64,000 bases of DNA from Haloterrigena alkaliphila (GTDB lineage: Archaea > Halobacteriota > Halobacteria > Halobacteriales > Natrialbaceae): the NCBI RefSeq assembly GCF_017352155.2, contig NZ_CP071462.1, positions 868,001-932,000 of the forward strand, in the 5' to 3' direction. Both the position numbers and the translations under genes were made by a program. Of this stretch, positions 18,000 through 29,957 are shown piece by piece. The notes beneath the pieces were generated by a model, which was not told where the DNA came from, did not search any database, and saw only the letters and a list, made by a program, of their open reading frames with translations. Each line of letters opens with the position of its first letter. Position 1 is the first letter of the stretch.

Positions 18000-18022
18000 C
18001 AACGATTTCTGTACAATCGTTG
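18000..18022. promoter_or_regulatory. Inverted repeat upstream of the FAD oxidoreductase gene
   Basis: CAACGATT (18000-18007) and AATCGTTG (18015-18022) form a perfect 8-base inverted repeat with a 7-base spacer, 74 bases before the ATG at 18096. Size and position suit a dimeric regulator binding upstream of the promoter. Confidence 0.4.
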
Positions 18023-18063
18023 CGAGGGGAGAGTCGGCGGAGCAAAATAGACGAGATAGCAAC

Positions 18064-18073
18064 CCACTTTAAC
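18064..18073 (+). promoter_or_regulatory. TATA-like box of the FAD oxidoreductase gene
   Basis: CCACTTTAAC lies 23-32 bases before the ATG at 18096, consistent with a leaderless transcript. Confidence 0.5.
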
Positions 18074-18095
18074 CCGCATTACGAACGTTCGGGAT

Positions 18096-19340
18096 ATGAC
18101 CCACTACGTGATCATCGGTGACGGCATCTCCGGCAGTTCGGCTGCCGAGACGCTCCGGGAGGAAGATCCGGAGGCGACAATTACCGTCATCACCGATGAG
18201 GGGGAGCCACTGTACAACCGGATTCTCATCAAGGAACACGCGAAAGGAAAGCTCCCCGAAGCCCCGATCTCGATTCACGACGAGGACTGGTACGAGGAAC
18301 GCGACATCGATCTCTCGCTGAACACGCACGTCACGAGCGTCGACACCGACGCGCGGGTCATCTACACCCACGATAGCGGGGACATCGAGTACGACAAGCT
18401 GCTGGTCGCGACCGGCGGGACGCCGACCCAGCTGCCGGTCGAAAACAGTGACGCCGACGGCATCCACCACTTCTGGACGTTCCAGGACGCCCGCGGGATC
18501 CGCGAGCACGCGGAGCGAGCCGACCGTGGGGTCATCGTCGGCGCCGGACTGCTCGGCATCGACTTCGCGGCCGTCTGTGGCGCACAGGGCATCGACGCCG
18601 ACTACCTGATGCGGGGCGACCGCTGGTGGCGCTACGCGCTGTCGGCCGACGGCGCCGAGATCATGCACGAGGGAATGCGAAGCGTCGGCGTCGATCCCGT
18701 CTTCGACAGCGGCGTCGACCACTTCGAGGTCGACGACGACGGCCACGTCGTCGCCGCCGTCGATCCCAACGGCGACCGCTACGACTGCGACTTCGCCGGC
18801 GTCGCCATCGGCCTGACGTTCAACACCGAGTTCCTCCGCGGGGCCGGCCTCGAGCGGGACAACGGCATCGTCGTCGACGAGTACATGCAGACCAACGTCG
18901 ACGACGTCTACGCGGCCGGCGACCTCACGCGCTTCTACGACGTCCTGTTAGACGACCAGGCCCAGAACGGCTCGTGGGGGTCGGCCAAGGAACAGGGTCG
19001 GGTCGCCGCGGTCAACATGGCCGCAGACGCCGAGGAAGAGGAGTTCCAGTGGGTCTCCTCGTACTCGATTACGCACTTCGACTTCCCGTTCCTCTCCTTC
19101 GGCCACCCGACGCTGGGCGACGAACACGCCGAGCGCAAGTACAGCGACACCGAGTGGCGCCGCATCGCCTTCAAGGACGGCAGGATCGTCGGCGGCGTCC
19201 TCATCGGCGATCTCTCGCCCCAGAGCAAGTTCAAACAGCTGATGCGCGAACAGCGCGTCGTCTCCGATCAGGCCGAGGTTCTCCTCGAGAAGCGGGTCGA
19301 TCTGGACGACCTCGCACCGACGCAGGAGCAGTCTCAGTAA
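18096..19340 (+). CDS. NAD(P)/FAD-dependent pyridine nucleotide-disulfide-type oxidoreductase
   Basis: A 414-residue flavoprotein of the NADH oxidase/nitrite reductase/rubredoxin reductase-like group. The FAD loop is YVIIGDGISGSSAAETL (residues 4-20), the NAD(P) loop GVIVGAGLLGIDFAAV near residue 148, and the second FAD contact VDDVYAAGDLTRF near residue 268. There is no redox-active CxxxxC motif, so it is not a disulfide reductase. It probably passes electrons between NAD(P)H and a small redox partner; the partner is unknown. The C-terminal ~100 residues are the family's interface domain. It is monocistronic. Confidence 0.9.
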   Translation: MTHYVIIGDGISGSSAAETLREEDPEATITVITDEGEPLYNRILIKEHAKGKLPEAPISIHDEDWYEERDIDLSLNTHVTSVDTDARVIYTHDSGDIEYDKLLVATGGTPTQLPVENSDADGIHHFWTFQDARGIREHAERADRGVIVGAGLLGIDFAAVCGAQGIDADYLMRGDRWWRYALSADGAEIMHEGMRSVGVDPVFDSGVDHFEVDDDGHVVAAVDPNGDRYDCDFAGVAIGLTFNTEFLRGAGLERDNGIVVDEYMQTNVDDVYAAGDLTRFYDVLLDDQAQNGSWGSAKEQGRVAAVNMAADAEEEEFQWVSSYSITHFDFPFLSFGHPTLGDEHAERKYSDTEWRRIAFKDGRIVGGVLIGDLSPQSKFKQLMREQRVVSDQAEVLLEKRVDLDDLAPTQEQSQ

Positions 19341-19752
19341 GTCGGCGTCGCCCGTCGAACGACGTGGCGCCACGGCGAATCCCGTGGCTCGGCGACGTTC
19401 GTTCCGTTTTCGTGGTGGGTTCCGTTCGGATATCGTCGACTCGAGTAGTCACCGTTCGGACCGTCACCGACACGAGTCCCCTTCGTCCGGCAGTCGAGCG
19501 GTACTTCGAGCGGTAACCGGACCGGCGATCGATCGGTCCGCTCGCGGTTTTCGGTTTCTCCGCTCGGCGACCGATCCCCAGCCGACCGGTCGTCCATCGC
19601 TCTCTCCCGTCGCCCGTGAGCGTTCGGAGCGTCTCCCGACCACGGCGAGTTCGCCGCGCTCCGTCCGGCTGACGGCGATCGCGGACGTTCGCGGCTCCCG
19701 CGAGGTGGGACGTATCGAAGCCGTTTTCCCGGGTGCGCGCCTTCCGTCTCGT
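19341..19752. other. Gene-free spacer
   Basis: These 412 bases between two plus-strand genes hold no convincing reading frame, tRNA or repeat. The open frame that runs through it into the next gene has an arginine-rich, low-quality translation typical of non-coding high-GC DNA. The only structure noticed is a weak GGACCG/CGGTCC pair near 19527. Confidence 0.5.
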
Positions 19753-20163
19753 ATGAACGGCGGCAGCGACATGACCCTCGCGTTCGAACTCGAGGCGCTG
19801 AAAGAACTCGCCTCGCCCGAGAGCGTCTTCGAGGACGCCAGAGGCTGGACCGAGTACATCGGCGTGGTCTCGGAGAAACCCACCTACGTCGTGACGAACT
19901 TCACGCGGAAGAACCGCATCCGGCAGGACTTCTTCTCCGGCCCGCGCGGCAAGGAAGAGAGCCTCATCGGCGTCAAAGACCAGTTCGACACCGATCGGTA
20001 CGTCTTCGTCGGCTCGACCGACGAGGACGAAGAACTGGCCGAGTCGGTCGACTGGGAGTTCCTCCACGTCGAGGACGCCGCGGAGGCCGCCGACTGGATC
20101 ATCGCGTCGGAGACGGAGACCGAGGACGACGACGCCGAACCGGTCCGCGACGACTGGCCCTGA
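19753..20163 (+). CDS. Conserved haloarchaeal protein (probably DUF7124)
   Basis: A 136-residue soluble acidic protein. It begins MNGGSDMTLAFELEALKELA; the start at 19753 is preferred because the upstream translation is arginine-rich and not protein-like. The order of short strands and helices (YIGVVSEKPTYVVTNFTRKN, DRYVFVGSTDEDEELAE, VEDAAEAADWII) suggests a small alpha/beta fold. I associate it with DUF7124 from memory. Function unknown. The end is a disordered acidic tail (TETEDDDAEPVRDDWP). Confidence 0.8.
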   Translation: MNGGSDMTLAFELEALKELASPESVFEDARGWTEYIGVVSEKPTYVVTNFTRKNRIRQDFFSGPRGKEESLIGVKDQFDTDRYVFVGSTDEDEELAESVDWEFLHVEDAAEAADWIIASETETEDDDAEPVRDDWP

Positions 20164-20292
20164 TCGACACGCGATCAGTTCCCGACCTGACCGGCCGCCG
20201 TCGATAGCCGATCCCAACCGGTCGACCGACGACGAGCGGTGGTCTCTCTCGAGTCGTCGCCCTTTTGGCTCGTCCCCTACTACGTTCTTCCA

Positions 20293-20829
20293 ATGGCAGA
20301 ACCCCGCGTCCCGGGATCCGGCGGCGACCGGCCCCTCGAGCTGTCCTGTGGCACCGCCCTCGATCCCCACGACGTCGACCTGGGGATGCGCGAGTACGCC
20401 TGTTCCTGCGGGGAGACCCACGCCGTCGTCACCGACGCCCACCCGCCGTCGCGGTTCTTTCCGGAGTCGCTCGTCGCCGTCCTCCGGGAGACGATCGAGC
20501 CCGCCGACGAGTTCGAGGAGTTCGGCACGCCCCACCTGCTGGGCGTCGTCATGGAGGAGTTCCCCGAGAAGGTCCACACCTACGACGGCAGCGACGACGG
20601 GAGCGTCGGCTACGCGATGGTGTGGGTGACCGACTTCGACGCCCGACGGCTCCACGAGATCGTCGTGGAACTCGTCGTCGAACTCATGGAACACGCCGTC
20701 AGTCACGCCGAGGACGACACCGCGGTCTCCGAGTTCGAATCCCAGATGCTCGAGTTCGACGTCGAGGAGTTCGTCGACCAGTACCGCCGCCAGCGCGAGT
20801 TCGAGAGCGAGCACGACCGCGCGCTGTGA
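20293..20829 (+). CDS. Conserved haloarchaeal protein (probably DUF5815)
   Basis: A 178-residue soluble protein with a likely metal site: CGTALDPHDV, then YACSCGETHAVV (residues ~19-43), a Cys/His cluster typical of a small zinc ribbon. The remaining residues are acidic and helical, with HEIVVELVVELMEHAVSHAE near residue 118. The ATG at 20293 matches the family start (MAEPRVPGSG). I associate it with DUF5815. Function unknown. It lies 129 bases after the preceding conserved gene and may share its transcript. Confidence 0.8.
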   Translation: MAEPRVPGSGGDRPLELSCGTALDPHDVDLGMREYACSCGETHAVVTDAHPPSRFFPESLVAVLRETIEPADEFEEFGTPHLLGVVMEEFPEKVHTYDGSDDGSVGYAMVWVTDFDARRLHEIVVELVVELMEHAVSHAEDDTAVSEFESQMLEFDVEEFVDQYRRQREFESEHDRAL

Positions 20830-20875
20830 GAGCGGTGTCGGCCTCGCGGTACCGGTTTTCCGCAGCCGACCGTCG

Positions 20876-21352
20876 TCACCGGCAGGTCTCGACGCCGCGG
20901 AACTCGAATCGCGCGCCGCCGTCCTCGCCTTCCGTGACGGTCACGGACCAGCCGTGGGCGTCGGCGATCCTGGTCGCCAGGACCGGATACCGGCTGGGTC
21001 CGTCGCCCTGCTGGACGTAGTCCGTCACGCCGGCCGAGATCGCCCTGCTGGCGAGTTCCTCGGACCCCGCCGCCGGAAACAGGAGAAACGGCAGCGTCTC
21101 GTCCCGCTCGCGGACCGCCCGCAGGAACGACAGTGCGTCCATCCCCGACAGGTCACACTCCGAGACGATACAGTCGACCGGCGTCGTCTCGAGGCGCTCG
21201 AGCCCCGCACGCGCGCTCGTCACCGCGGTCGTCTCGAACCGCCGGTCTTCGCGCTCGAGGGCGTCGCCGGCGGTCGATTCGGCGGCGACGTACAGAACGT
21301 GGATGCGTTCCGCGCGGGCGCCTTCGCGTGCGGACTCGCCCGTGGATTCCAT
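20876..21352 (-). CDS. Response-regulator receiver protein with a histidine-kinase-like tail
   Basis: A 158-residue protein. Residues ~15-125 are a receiver domain: the phosphoacceptor Asp sits in VDCIVSECDLSGMDALSFLR, and the switch region includes LPFLLFPAAGSEE and TDYVQQGDG. The last ~28 residues (ADAHGWSVTVTEGEDGGARF and on) match the end of HATPase_c domains in haloarchaeal histidine kinases, not a receiver. This suggests an internally deleted hybrid kinase: receiver joined directly to the final ATPase strands. It is 104 bases downstream of a full hybrid kinase on the same strand and may be its partner. Confidence 0.8.
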   Translation of the reverse strand: MESTGESAREGARAERIHVLYVAAESTAGDALEREDRRFETTAVTSARAGLERLETTPVDCIVSECDLSGMDALSFLRAVRERDETLPFLLFPAAGSEELASRAISAGVTDYVQQGDGPSRYPVLATRIADAHGWSVTVTEGEDGGARFEFRGVETCR

Positions 21353-21456
21353 GCGCCCCCCTCTTTCGAGTACGGAGATATAGGTTGGGGCCGGGTTCGA
21401 CGACTGTCACTGGCTGGACGACGACTGGCCCCTACTGGATCGACCGCCGCTCGAAC

Positions 21457-23622
21457 TCACTCGAGACGGGACCGCGAGTCCCCGACGGCAACGGCCAACC
21501 GGAGGCCGCCCGCCTCGCTCTCCGCGACCTCGATCCTCCAGCCGTGGGCCTCGACGACTTCGGCGACGATCGCCAGCCCGAAGCCGGTGCCGTCGGTCGC
21601 CGTACTGTACCCCCACTCGAGGACGTGCTCGCGCTCGTCGGGCGCGATTCCGGGGCCGTCGTCGTCGATCGCGAACCCCTCGGGCGTCGGTTCGACCGTT
21701 ACCGTCGCGTCCGCGCCGGCGTGCTCGTCGGCGTTCCGGAAGGCGTTCTCGAAGAGCACGCGCAGGCGGGCGTCGTCGCCGTCGACCGTCGGCAATGAGT
21801 CGTCCCAGCGCACGTCGAGGGCCGGATCGACCATGCGGTGGGCGCACTCGGCGACCTCCGCGAGGTCGACCGGTTCCGTTTCGGTCAGTTGCTGCCCGCT
21901 CCGGGCGAGCGTGAGCACGTTCTCGACGAGTTCGTCCATCCGCTCGAGCACCCAGTCGATCTCCTCGAGGTGGTCGTCCACATCCGCGTAGTCGTCCGCG
22001 TCCGCGTCCGGGTGGTCGTCCGCGTTTGCGTGGCCATCGGCGTCCGCGTCGCCGTCGAGCAGTTCCGCGAGGGCCTCGAGGTGCCCCATCGCGAGCGTGA
22101 GCGGATTCCGGAGGTCGTGGGAGACCGTGCTGGCGAACGCCTCGAGGCGCTCGTTCTGGCGCTCGAATTCGCGGCTGCGGTCGGCGAGTTCCCGCTCGCG
22201 CTCGGCCCGGTCGAGCGCGGCTTCGGCGTTGGCCGCGAGGATCCGGGCCAGCGTCAGCGCCGACGGGTCGAAGGCGTTGGGCTCGAGCGAACTAACGATG
22301 AGGATGCCGTGGTCGCCCAGCGGGATGTGCGCCTCGCTCCGGACGGCCGTTTCGGGGTTGCGGACGTTCGGCGCCCGCCGAACGTCGCCGTGAACGATCG
22401 CCTCGCCGGCCTCGAAGGCGTCCCAGACGATGCCGCCATCTGGCTCGATGAAGCCCACGTCGCCGAACAGTTCGGCGGCGCGGTCGCTCATCGCGGCGGC
22501 GACGAGTCCGCCGCCGTCCTCCTCAGCCGTCGCCGACGGGTCGTCGGCGTCCGCCGATCCGTTCGGTTCGTCTCCAGACGCAGCCCCGTCAGTTTCATCT
22601 TCGGGAGCCGGTCCGTCCGTCCCGCCGCCGCTCGAGGCGTCGGCCGCCGATCGCACCACGACGTCCGATTCGTAGAGGTAGACGGAGTTGAGCCGGAGAT
22701 CGAGCGCGTCGCAGGCGATTTCGGAGACGGTGCGGGCGATCTCCTCGGCCTCCGTGGCGGCCATCAGCCGCCGGGTCCCGTCGTGGAGCCGTCGGAACCG
22801 GCGTTCGCGCTCCGCCCGGGCCGAAATATCGCGTATCGCCCCGACGCTGCCCGTGATCCTTCCGTCGGCGTCGGTCAGCGACGCGACGTTGACCTCGGCG
22901 TCGCAGCGCTCGCCGTCGGCGAGTTCGACCGTGATCTCGACGGTTCCCCACGCTCGATCGTCGCTCGAGTGGATCTCCTCGAGCGTCTCCTGTACCCGTC
23001 TGGCGTCGTCGACGGAGAGAAACTCGGTGACGTGCGTGCCCAGAAGCGCCTCGCGGGGCTCGTCGAGGGCTTCGGCCATCGCCTCGTTCGCCATCTCGAT
23101 GGTACCGTCCGCGTCGACGACGTACATCGAGTCGCCGACCGTCTCGACGAGCGTCCGATACCGCTCGAGGTCGCGATCGCGGGATCGGTGACGGCCATCG
23201 CTGGCGTCGTCGCCCCCGCTCACGGTCCGCAACTGCGCTCGCAGGCGGTCGACCGAATCGTCACCTCCCTTCGGCGCGTACCCCGAGAAGCCGGCGGCGA
23301 TCGCGTCGCTCGCGAGCGCCTCGTCGCCGTCGGCGGTGTAGAGCACGACGGGGACGGTCTCGCGGCCGTCGGCCCGGAGGGAGTCGTACAGCGCGACCGC
23401 GTCCGTCTCGCCGAGCCGATACTCGGTCACGACGCAGGCGTACTCGCTCGACTCGGCGGCGAGCGCGTCCCGGAGGTCGGCCGCGCTCGCCGCCCCCTCG
23501 ACCGTCGCGGCGTCGCCCCCCGACTCGAGTGCGCGGACGATCCGGCGTCGATCCGCTGTGTCCGGATCGACGTACAGGATGGACCGCGGGAGGGGCGAAC
23601 TAGAACGTCCGTCGTCGACCAT
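21457..23622 (-). CDS. Hybrid sensor histidine kinase (REC-PAS-GAF-HisKA-HATPase)
   Basis: A 721-residue cytosolic kinase. Domains in order: receiver (~12-125), PAS (~150-272), GAF-like (~280-465, interrupted by an acidic low-complexity insert around ~335-372), HisKA with H-box STVSHDLRNPLTLAMGH (~490-560) and HATPase_c with N-box NAFRNADEHAG, G1 DDGPGIAP and G2 TGFGLAIV (~600-715). A second low-complexity insert of repeated Asp-Ala/His (DGDADADGHANADDH) splits the dimerisation helices. The start at 23622 gives MVDDGRSSS followed at once by the receiver. There are no membrane segments, so signals are probably internal. The phosphorylation target is not identified. Confidence 0.92.
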   Translation of the reverse strand: MVDDGRSSSPLPRSILYVDPDTADRRRIVRALESGGDAATVEGAASAADLRDALAAESSEYACVVTEYRLGETDAVALYDSLRADGRETVPVVLYTADGDEALASDAIAAGFSGYAPKGGDDSVDRLRAQLRTVSGGDDASDGRHRSRDRDLERYRTLVETVGDSMYVVDADGTIEMANEAMAEALDEPREALLGTHVTEFLSVDDARRVQETLEEIHSSDDRAWGTVEITVELADGERCDAEVNVASLTDADGRITGSVGAIRDISARAERERRFRRLHDGTRRLMAATEAEEIARTVSEIACDALDLRLNSVYLYESDVVVRSAADASSGGGTDGPAPEDETDGAASGDEPNGSADADDPSATAEEDGGGLVAAAMSDRAAELFGDVGFIEPDGGIVWDAFEAGEAIVHGDVRRAPNVRNPETAVRSEAHIPLGDHGILIVSSLEPNAFDPSALTLARILAANAEAALDRAERERELADRSREFERQNERLEAFASTVSHDLRNPLTLAMGHLEALAELLDGDADADGHANADDHPDADADDYADVDDHLEEIDWVLERMDELVENVLTLARSGQQLTETEPVDLAEVAECAHRMVDPALDVRWDDSLPTVDGDDARLRVLFENAFRNADEHAGADATVTVEPTPEGFAIDDDGPGIAPDEREHVLEWGYSTATDGTGFGLAIVAEVVEAHGWRIEVAESEAGGLRLAVAVGDSRSRLE

Positions 23623-23882
23623 CGCGTTGCTTTCGAGGAGGAAGTGATCAGCAATAAGACGTTCGGCCGGGAACGGGGTTCGATCGCCCCTCGAGTCGAC
23701 GGTACGGGGACCGGCAGACGGTAAGAAACGGCCTGTCTGGGTTCCCGACGCCGGCACGGACGCCGGTACCGGGGAATCCGACGGTCGAACGGCGACGAAT
23801 TCGAATTTCGAAAAGCCGTTTCGAGATTCGTACTGTATCGTGGGGCTTATTACGATGTGCGAACTTCGAACGAACAAGTAAC

Positions 23883-27107
<3,225 letters not shown>

Positions 27108-27150
27108 CGAACTGATTCAGGTTCGGTCCGACTCGAGTCGATTCGAAGAC

Positions 27151-27163
27151 GTTCGGTTTTTCC
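27151..27163 (+). terminator. T-rich terminator after carB
   Basis: A T5 run at 27157-27161 within GTTCGGTTTTTCC lies about 50 bases after the carB stop, in a convergent spacer that also holds a long repeat element. Confidence 0.45.
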
Positions 27164-27279
27164 GTCTTGTTGGTGATCCATCGGGTCAACCTTAGTATCG
27201 ATTTGGAGGACCGAAGTAGTCCGCGAGCCAGTCGCTAGCTGTGTGAATGTACCGGTGGTCTCGAGGAGAACGACGACTG

Positions 27280-27549
27280 GCAGCAAGTTCTACTACCGTG
27301 GCAACGAGGAATTCCACTCCCTCCCCAGCCGATTCGCTCGTTCGCGTTGTCTGCTCACGGGCGCGGTGCGCCCGTTCGCATGGTTCGCGGGACCTTCGGT
27401 CCCGCGCCACTCACTCGCTCATCCCTCGCACGGCTTCGAGCCGTGGTTCGCTGTGCTCATGGGTCGCTTCGCTCCCCATTCGCTTTCCGAGGCGCTCACT
27501 CCGTTCGCACCTCGCTTTCGCTCACCACGGCACAGCGCGCGCCACCGCA
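27280..27549. repeat. Palindromic element, copy B (rearranged, with three tandem hairpins)
   Basis: This element shares the core 17-mer TCGCTCATCCCTCGCAC (27415-27431), the 20-mer at 27320-27339 (CCTCCCCAGCCGATTCGCTC) and the outer end CAGCGCGCGCCACCGCA (27533-27549) with the other two copies. The left complementary arm is absent. Instead it holds three consecutive perfect hairpins: stems 27357-27364/27368-27375, 27386-27394/27398-27406 and 27429-27435/27439-27445, with 3-base loops. It sits between convergent genes. No protein is supported between 27108 and 27593. Confidence 0.85.
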
Positions 27550-27593
27550 GTCGGATGGTCGAGAAAAGTGCTATGGGGATCGGTGGAGCGATT

Positions 27594-28250
27594 TTAGCGC
27601 CCGAACCGAACGTCCACCGTCGTCCCGTCGGTCTCCGACTCCTCGACGCGCACCGTGGGGAGGACCGCCCTCAGTCGCGTCGGCACGAGACTGCTGACGG
27701 CCGACCCGATAGCCGCAAGTCGCTTCCGACACAGCGCGTAGACGCCGGCGAACGCGACGAGCGCGAGCAGTGCGCGGTCGGCGGCCGGCGCGGTCAGCCC
27801 GGAATCGATCGCGACTACCGCGAACGCCAGACAGACGAGGAAGTCCTCCGGCGCGCCCGAGTACCGGACGTACCGGCGCGGGCGGTGCCAGCGCCCGAGG
27901 ACGTGGTTGTAGACGCCGTTTTCGGTCACGGGGTTCCACGGTTCGCGCTCGGCGCTGCCGCCGAGGACGTCCGAGACCGAGTGGAGCGCCGCGGCCCCGA
28001 CGGCGACGGTGAGGACGAACACCGCGGGCGACCCCGTCACGACGACGAGACTCGAGAGCGCGAGCGCCGCGACCGAGAGCCAGACCGGAAAGTGCAGCGT
28101 CTTTCGGTGGCTCGCCACCAGATCGGCGTCGGGTGCGAGGCCACCGAGAAATGCGGCCGCTAGCAGTACCGGCCCGGCAGACTCGCCGAGGGCCGGCAGG
28201 AGGAGGACGGCAGCGGCGAGCGCCATGAACCCGTGCGTGAGCGCCATCAT
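27594..28250 (-). CDS. Membrane-bound metal-dependent hydrolase family protein (YdjM/DUF457-like)
   Basis: A 218-residue membrane protein starting at MMALTHGFMALAAAVLLL. The family's metal-ligand pattern is visible: His near the N-terminus (LTHG), then GGLAPDADLVASHRKTLHFP (~38-57) and a later LHSVSDVLGG (~90). There are about five membrane helices. Relatives are called LexA-binding, inner-membrane-bound putative hydrolases, but no reaction is established. The start was chosen at the ATG pair 28250/28247; the upstream frame is charged and does not look like protein. A TATA-like TTTATCAACA lies upstream on the minus strand. Confidence 0.85.
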   Translation of the reverse strand: MMALTHGFMALAAAVLLLPALGESAGPVLLAAAFLGGLAPDADLVASHRKTLHFPVWLSVAALALSSLVVVTGSPAVFVLTVAVGAAALHSVSDVLGGSAEREPWNPVTENGVYNHVLGRWHRPRRYVRYSGAPEDFLVCLAFAVVAIDSGLTAPAADRALLALVAFAGVYALCRKRLAAIGSAVSSLVPTRLRAVLPTVRVEESETDGTTVDVRFGR

Positions 28251-28364
28251 AGCGGTACTGTACGGTACGTAGTTCTCACTGTTGATAAAGAAGTGCCTTC
28301 TTTCGCGCACCGGTTCACCTCCGTCCGCTCGAGCAGTGCGGACCAAGGGAACGCGAGAAGGGGC

Positions 28365-29099
28365 TCAGAACGGCGAGAGCGAGGGCGTATTCCGACGGGC
28401 GTTGCCGACGACCTTCGTCAGGTACTGCCAGGTCGGCGTCCGGTGGCCGACGGCCTCGGTGCGACCGGCGCGCATCGCCTCGAGGACCGTCTCGACCGCG
28501 GGCGCGGCGGTCGAAGACGGGACGGCGTCGGCGGGGAGCCGAACGTCGGTGGCAGCGCGGCCGACGTTCGAGGATCGATGGGCGTCGCTGCCGCCGAACC
28601 GCGTGTAGCCGTGGCGCGTCGCGAACCGGGCGGCCTGCCGGTTGCGGACGTTCGTGACCGCGTGGGCGTTGTAGACCTCGACGCCGTCGACGTCCTCGAT
28701 CGCGGCCGCGCGGGCCCCGTGGCGGGAACGCTGGAACGGGTGGGCGACGACCGCGACCCCGCCGGCGTCCCGCACCGCTCGCGCCGTCTCGGCGAGCGGC
28801 CGTCCGGGGTCGGGGGCGGCGTCGACGCCGAGCGCGAGCAGGTGGCCGTCGGCGGTCGAGACCTCGCAGCCCACGACGACGAGGAGGTCGTCGGGCGCCA
28901 GTCGCGCGACCTCGCGGGCGCCGTCGATCGTGTCGTGATCGGTGACGGCGATCCCGTCGAGGCCGGCGCGGCGAGCCGCGTCGACCAGTTCCGCGGGCGT
29001 CGTCGTCCCGTCGAAGGACGCCGCCGTGTGCACGTGGGGATCGATTCGGAGCGTACGCGGTCCCCGATCCACCGCGGCGTATTCGGCCCGACTCGTCAT
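28365..29099 (-). CDS. PHP-domain phosphoesterase
   Basis: A 244-residue PHP (polymerase and histidinol phosphatase) domain protein. Metal ligands are visible in order: DPHVHTAASFDG (~20-31), AVTDHDTIDGA (~51-61), GCEVSTADGHLLALG (~77-91), VVAHPFQRSRHGA (~116-128) and GSDAHRSSNVG (~170-180). This is the trinuclear metal set of YciV/RNase AM-like or nucleoside bisphosphate phosphatases, so it probably hydrolyses phosphoesters in the cytosol; the substrate is uncertain. Its ATG overlaps the stop of the CDP-alcohol phosphatidyltransferase gene by 4 bases (ATGA), so the two are translationally coupled. Confidence 0.9.
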   Translation of the reverse strand: MTSRAEYAAVDRGPRTLRIDPHVHTAASFDGTTTPAELVDAARRAGLDGIAVTDHDTIDGAREVARLAPDDLLVVVGCEVSTADGHLLALGVDAAPDPGRPLAETARAVRDAGGVAVVAHPFQRSRHGARAAAIEDVDGVEVYNAHAVTNVRNRQAARFATRHGYTRFGGSDAHRSSNVGRAATDVRLPADAVPSSTAAPAVETVLEAMRAGRTEAVGHRTPTWQYLTKVVGNARRNTPSLSPF

Positions 29100-29794
29100 A
29101 GGTACCCGAACTCGAGGCCGAGCGCCAGTCCGACGGCCGCGACCGCGGCGAGGCCGGCCAGGACGTGAGTGCTATCGGTCTTGTAGGCCTTGTAGTCCGA
29201 GACCATCAGCGGGCAGGCCGCGGCGACGACGAGGCCGATCAGCCAGCCGTTCCACCAGCCGACGAGCACGGCGACGAAGTAGTTCGCGACGACCAGGAGG
29301 TTCGTGTGGACGACGGTGGTTCCGTGGTAGTAGCTGGCACCGCCGTCGGAGCCGAATCCCTCCTCGTTGTGGCGGACCAGTCGCAGGCCGCCGAAGGCGA
29401 GGACGAGAAAGCCGACGACGAGGCTGGCGAGCACGTGCGGTGCGAGGACGAAGTGATAGAGGAGGGCCGCCGGCACCAGATAGGCGAAGATGTCGATGAA
29501 CGAGTCGACCTGCCGGCCGAACGGCGACGACGTGCCCGTGCGTCGAGCGTACCAGCCGTCGGCCTTGTCCAGCAGGAAGGCGCCGAACATCGCCAGCAGC
29601 GCCCAGTTCGGCTCGCCGCGGACGAACAGCAGGGCGCTCGCCCACCCGACGAACAGCGCGCCGAGACTGATGTAGTCGGCGCCCGTCAACTGTTCGAGCA
29701 CGTTCGTTCGCTCCGTCGTCGCCCCGACCCGTCGATCGGCGAGATCCAGCCGGTCCCTGACGCCCCGTATCGCCTCTCGCAGTTCGTTAGTCAT
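29096..29794 (-). CDS. CDP-alcohol phosphatidyltransferase family protein
   Basis: A 232-residue integral membrane enzyme of the class that joins a CDP-activated lipid to an alcohol to make polar head groups. The diagnostic motif DxxDGxxARx8GxxxDxxxD reads from DKADGWYARRTGT through FGRQVDSFID (residues ~76-102). The first ~35 residues are a soluble charged helix, followed by about six membrane segments. In archaea the lipid substrate is CDP-archaeol; the alcohol (inositol phosphate, glycerol phosphate or serine) cannot be read from the sequence. It is the first gene of a two-gene operon with the PHP protein. Confidence 0.9.
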   Translation of the reverse strand: MTNELREAIRGVRDRLDLADRRVGATTERTNVLEQLTGADYISLGALFVGWASALLFVRGEPNWALLAMFGAFLLDKADGWYARRTGTSSPFGRQVDSFIDIFAYLVPAALLYHFVLAPHVLASLVVGFLVLAFGGLRLVRHNEEGFGSDGGASYYHGTTVVHTNLLVVANYFVAVLVGWWNGWLIGLVVAAACPLMVSDYKAYKTDSTHVLAGLAAVAAVGLALGLEFGYL

Positions 29795-29806
29795 TCACTC
29801 GAGTGA
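29795..29806. promoter_or_regulatory. 12-base palindrome directly before a start codon
   Basis: TCACTCGAGTGA is a perfect palindrome abutting the ATG at 29794 of the phosphatidyltransferase gene. It lies in the short leader predicted from a TTTATT box about 35 bases upstream and could act as an operator or hairpin over the start. The rest of the 163-base spacer shows only a GAACTA/TAGTTC pair near 29841-29858. Confidence 0.35.
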
Positions 29807-29957
29807 TGCCACGACGTCGACCGGAATAAAGCTGCTCCGAGAACTATTTACTTAGTTCGGATCTATATAGATGCTGTCGGCTACGTTCCGCTCTCGAGGG
29901 ATCGGTGATCCGCTGGCGATCGATTTTCCGAGACGAGGGCGGGCCGTCGTCCCCCGG

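Noticed and set aside
23646-23882. Frames across the carB/kinase divergent spacer, including an N-terminal extension of the kinase
   Set aside because: The extension lacks receiver homology and is rich in Arg and Ser; the receiver starts soon after the ATG at 23622.
27280-27549. Repeat element considered as an insertion sequence
   Set aside because: No transposase frame is present in any of the three copies and no target-site duplication is obvious. A non-autonomous element remains possible.
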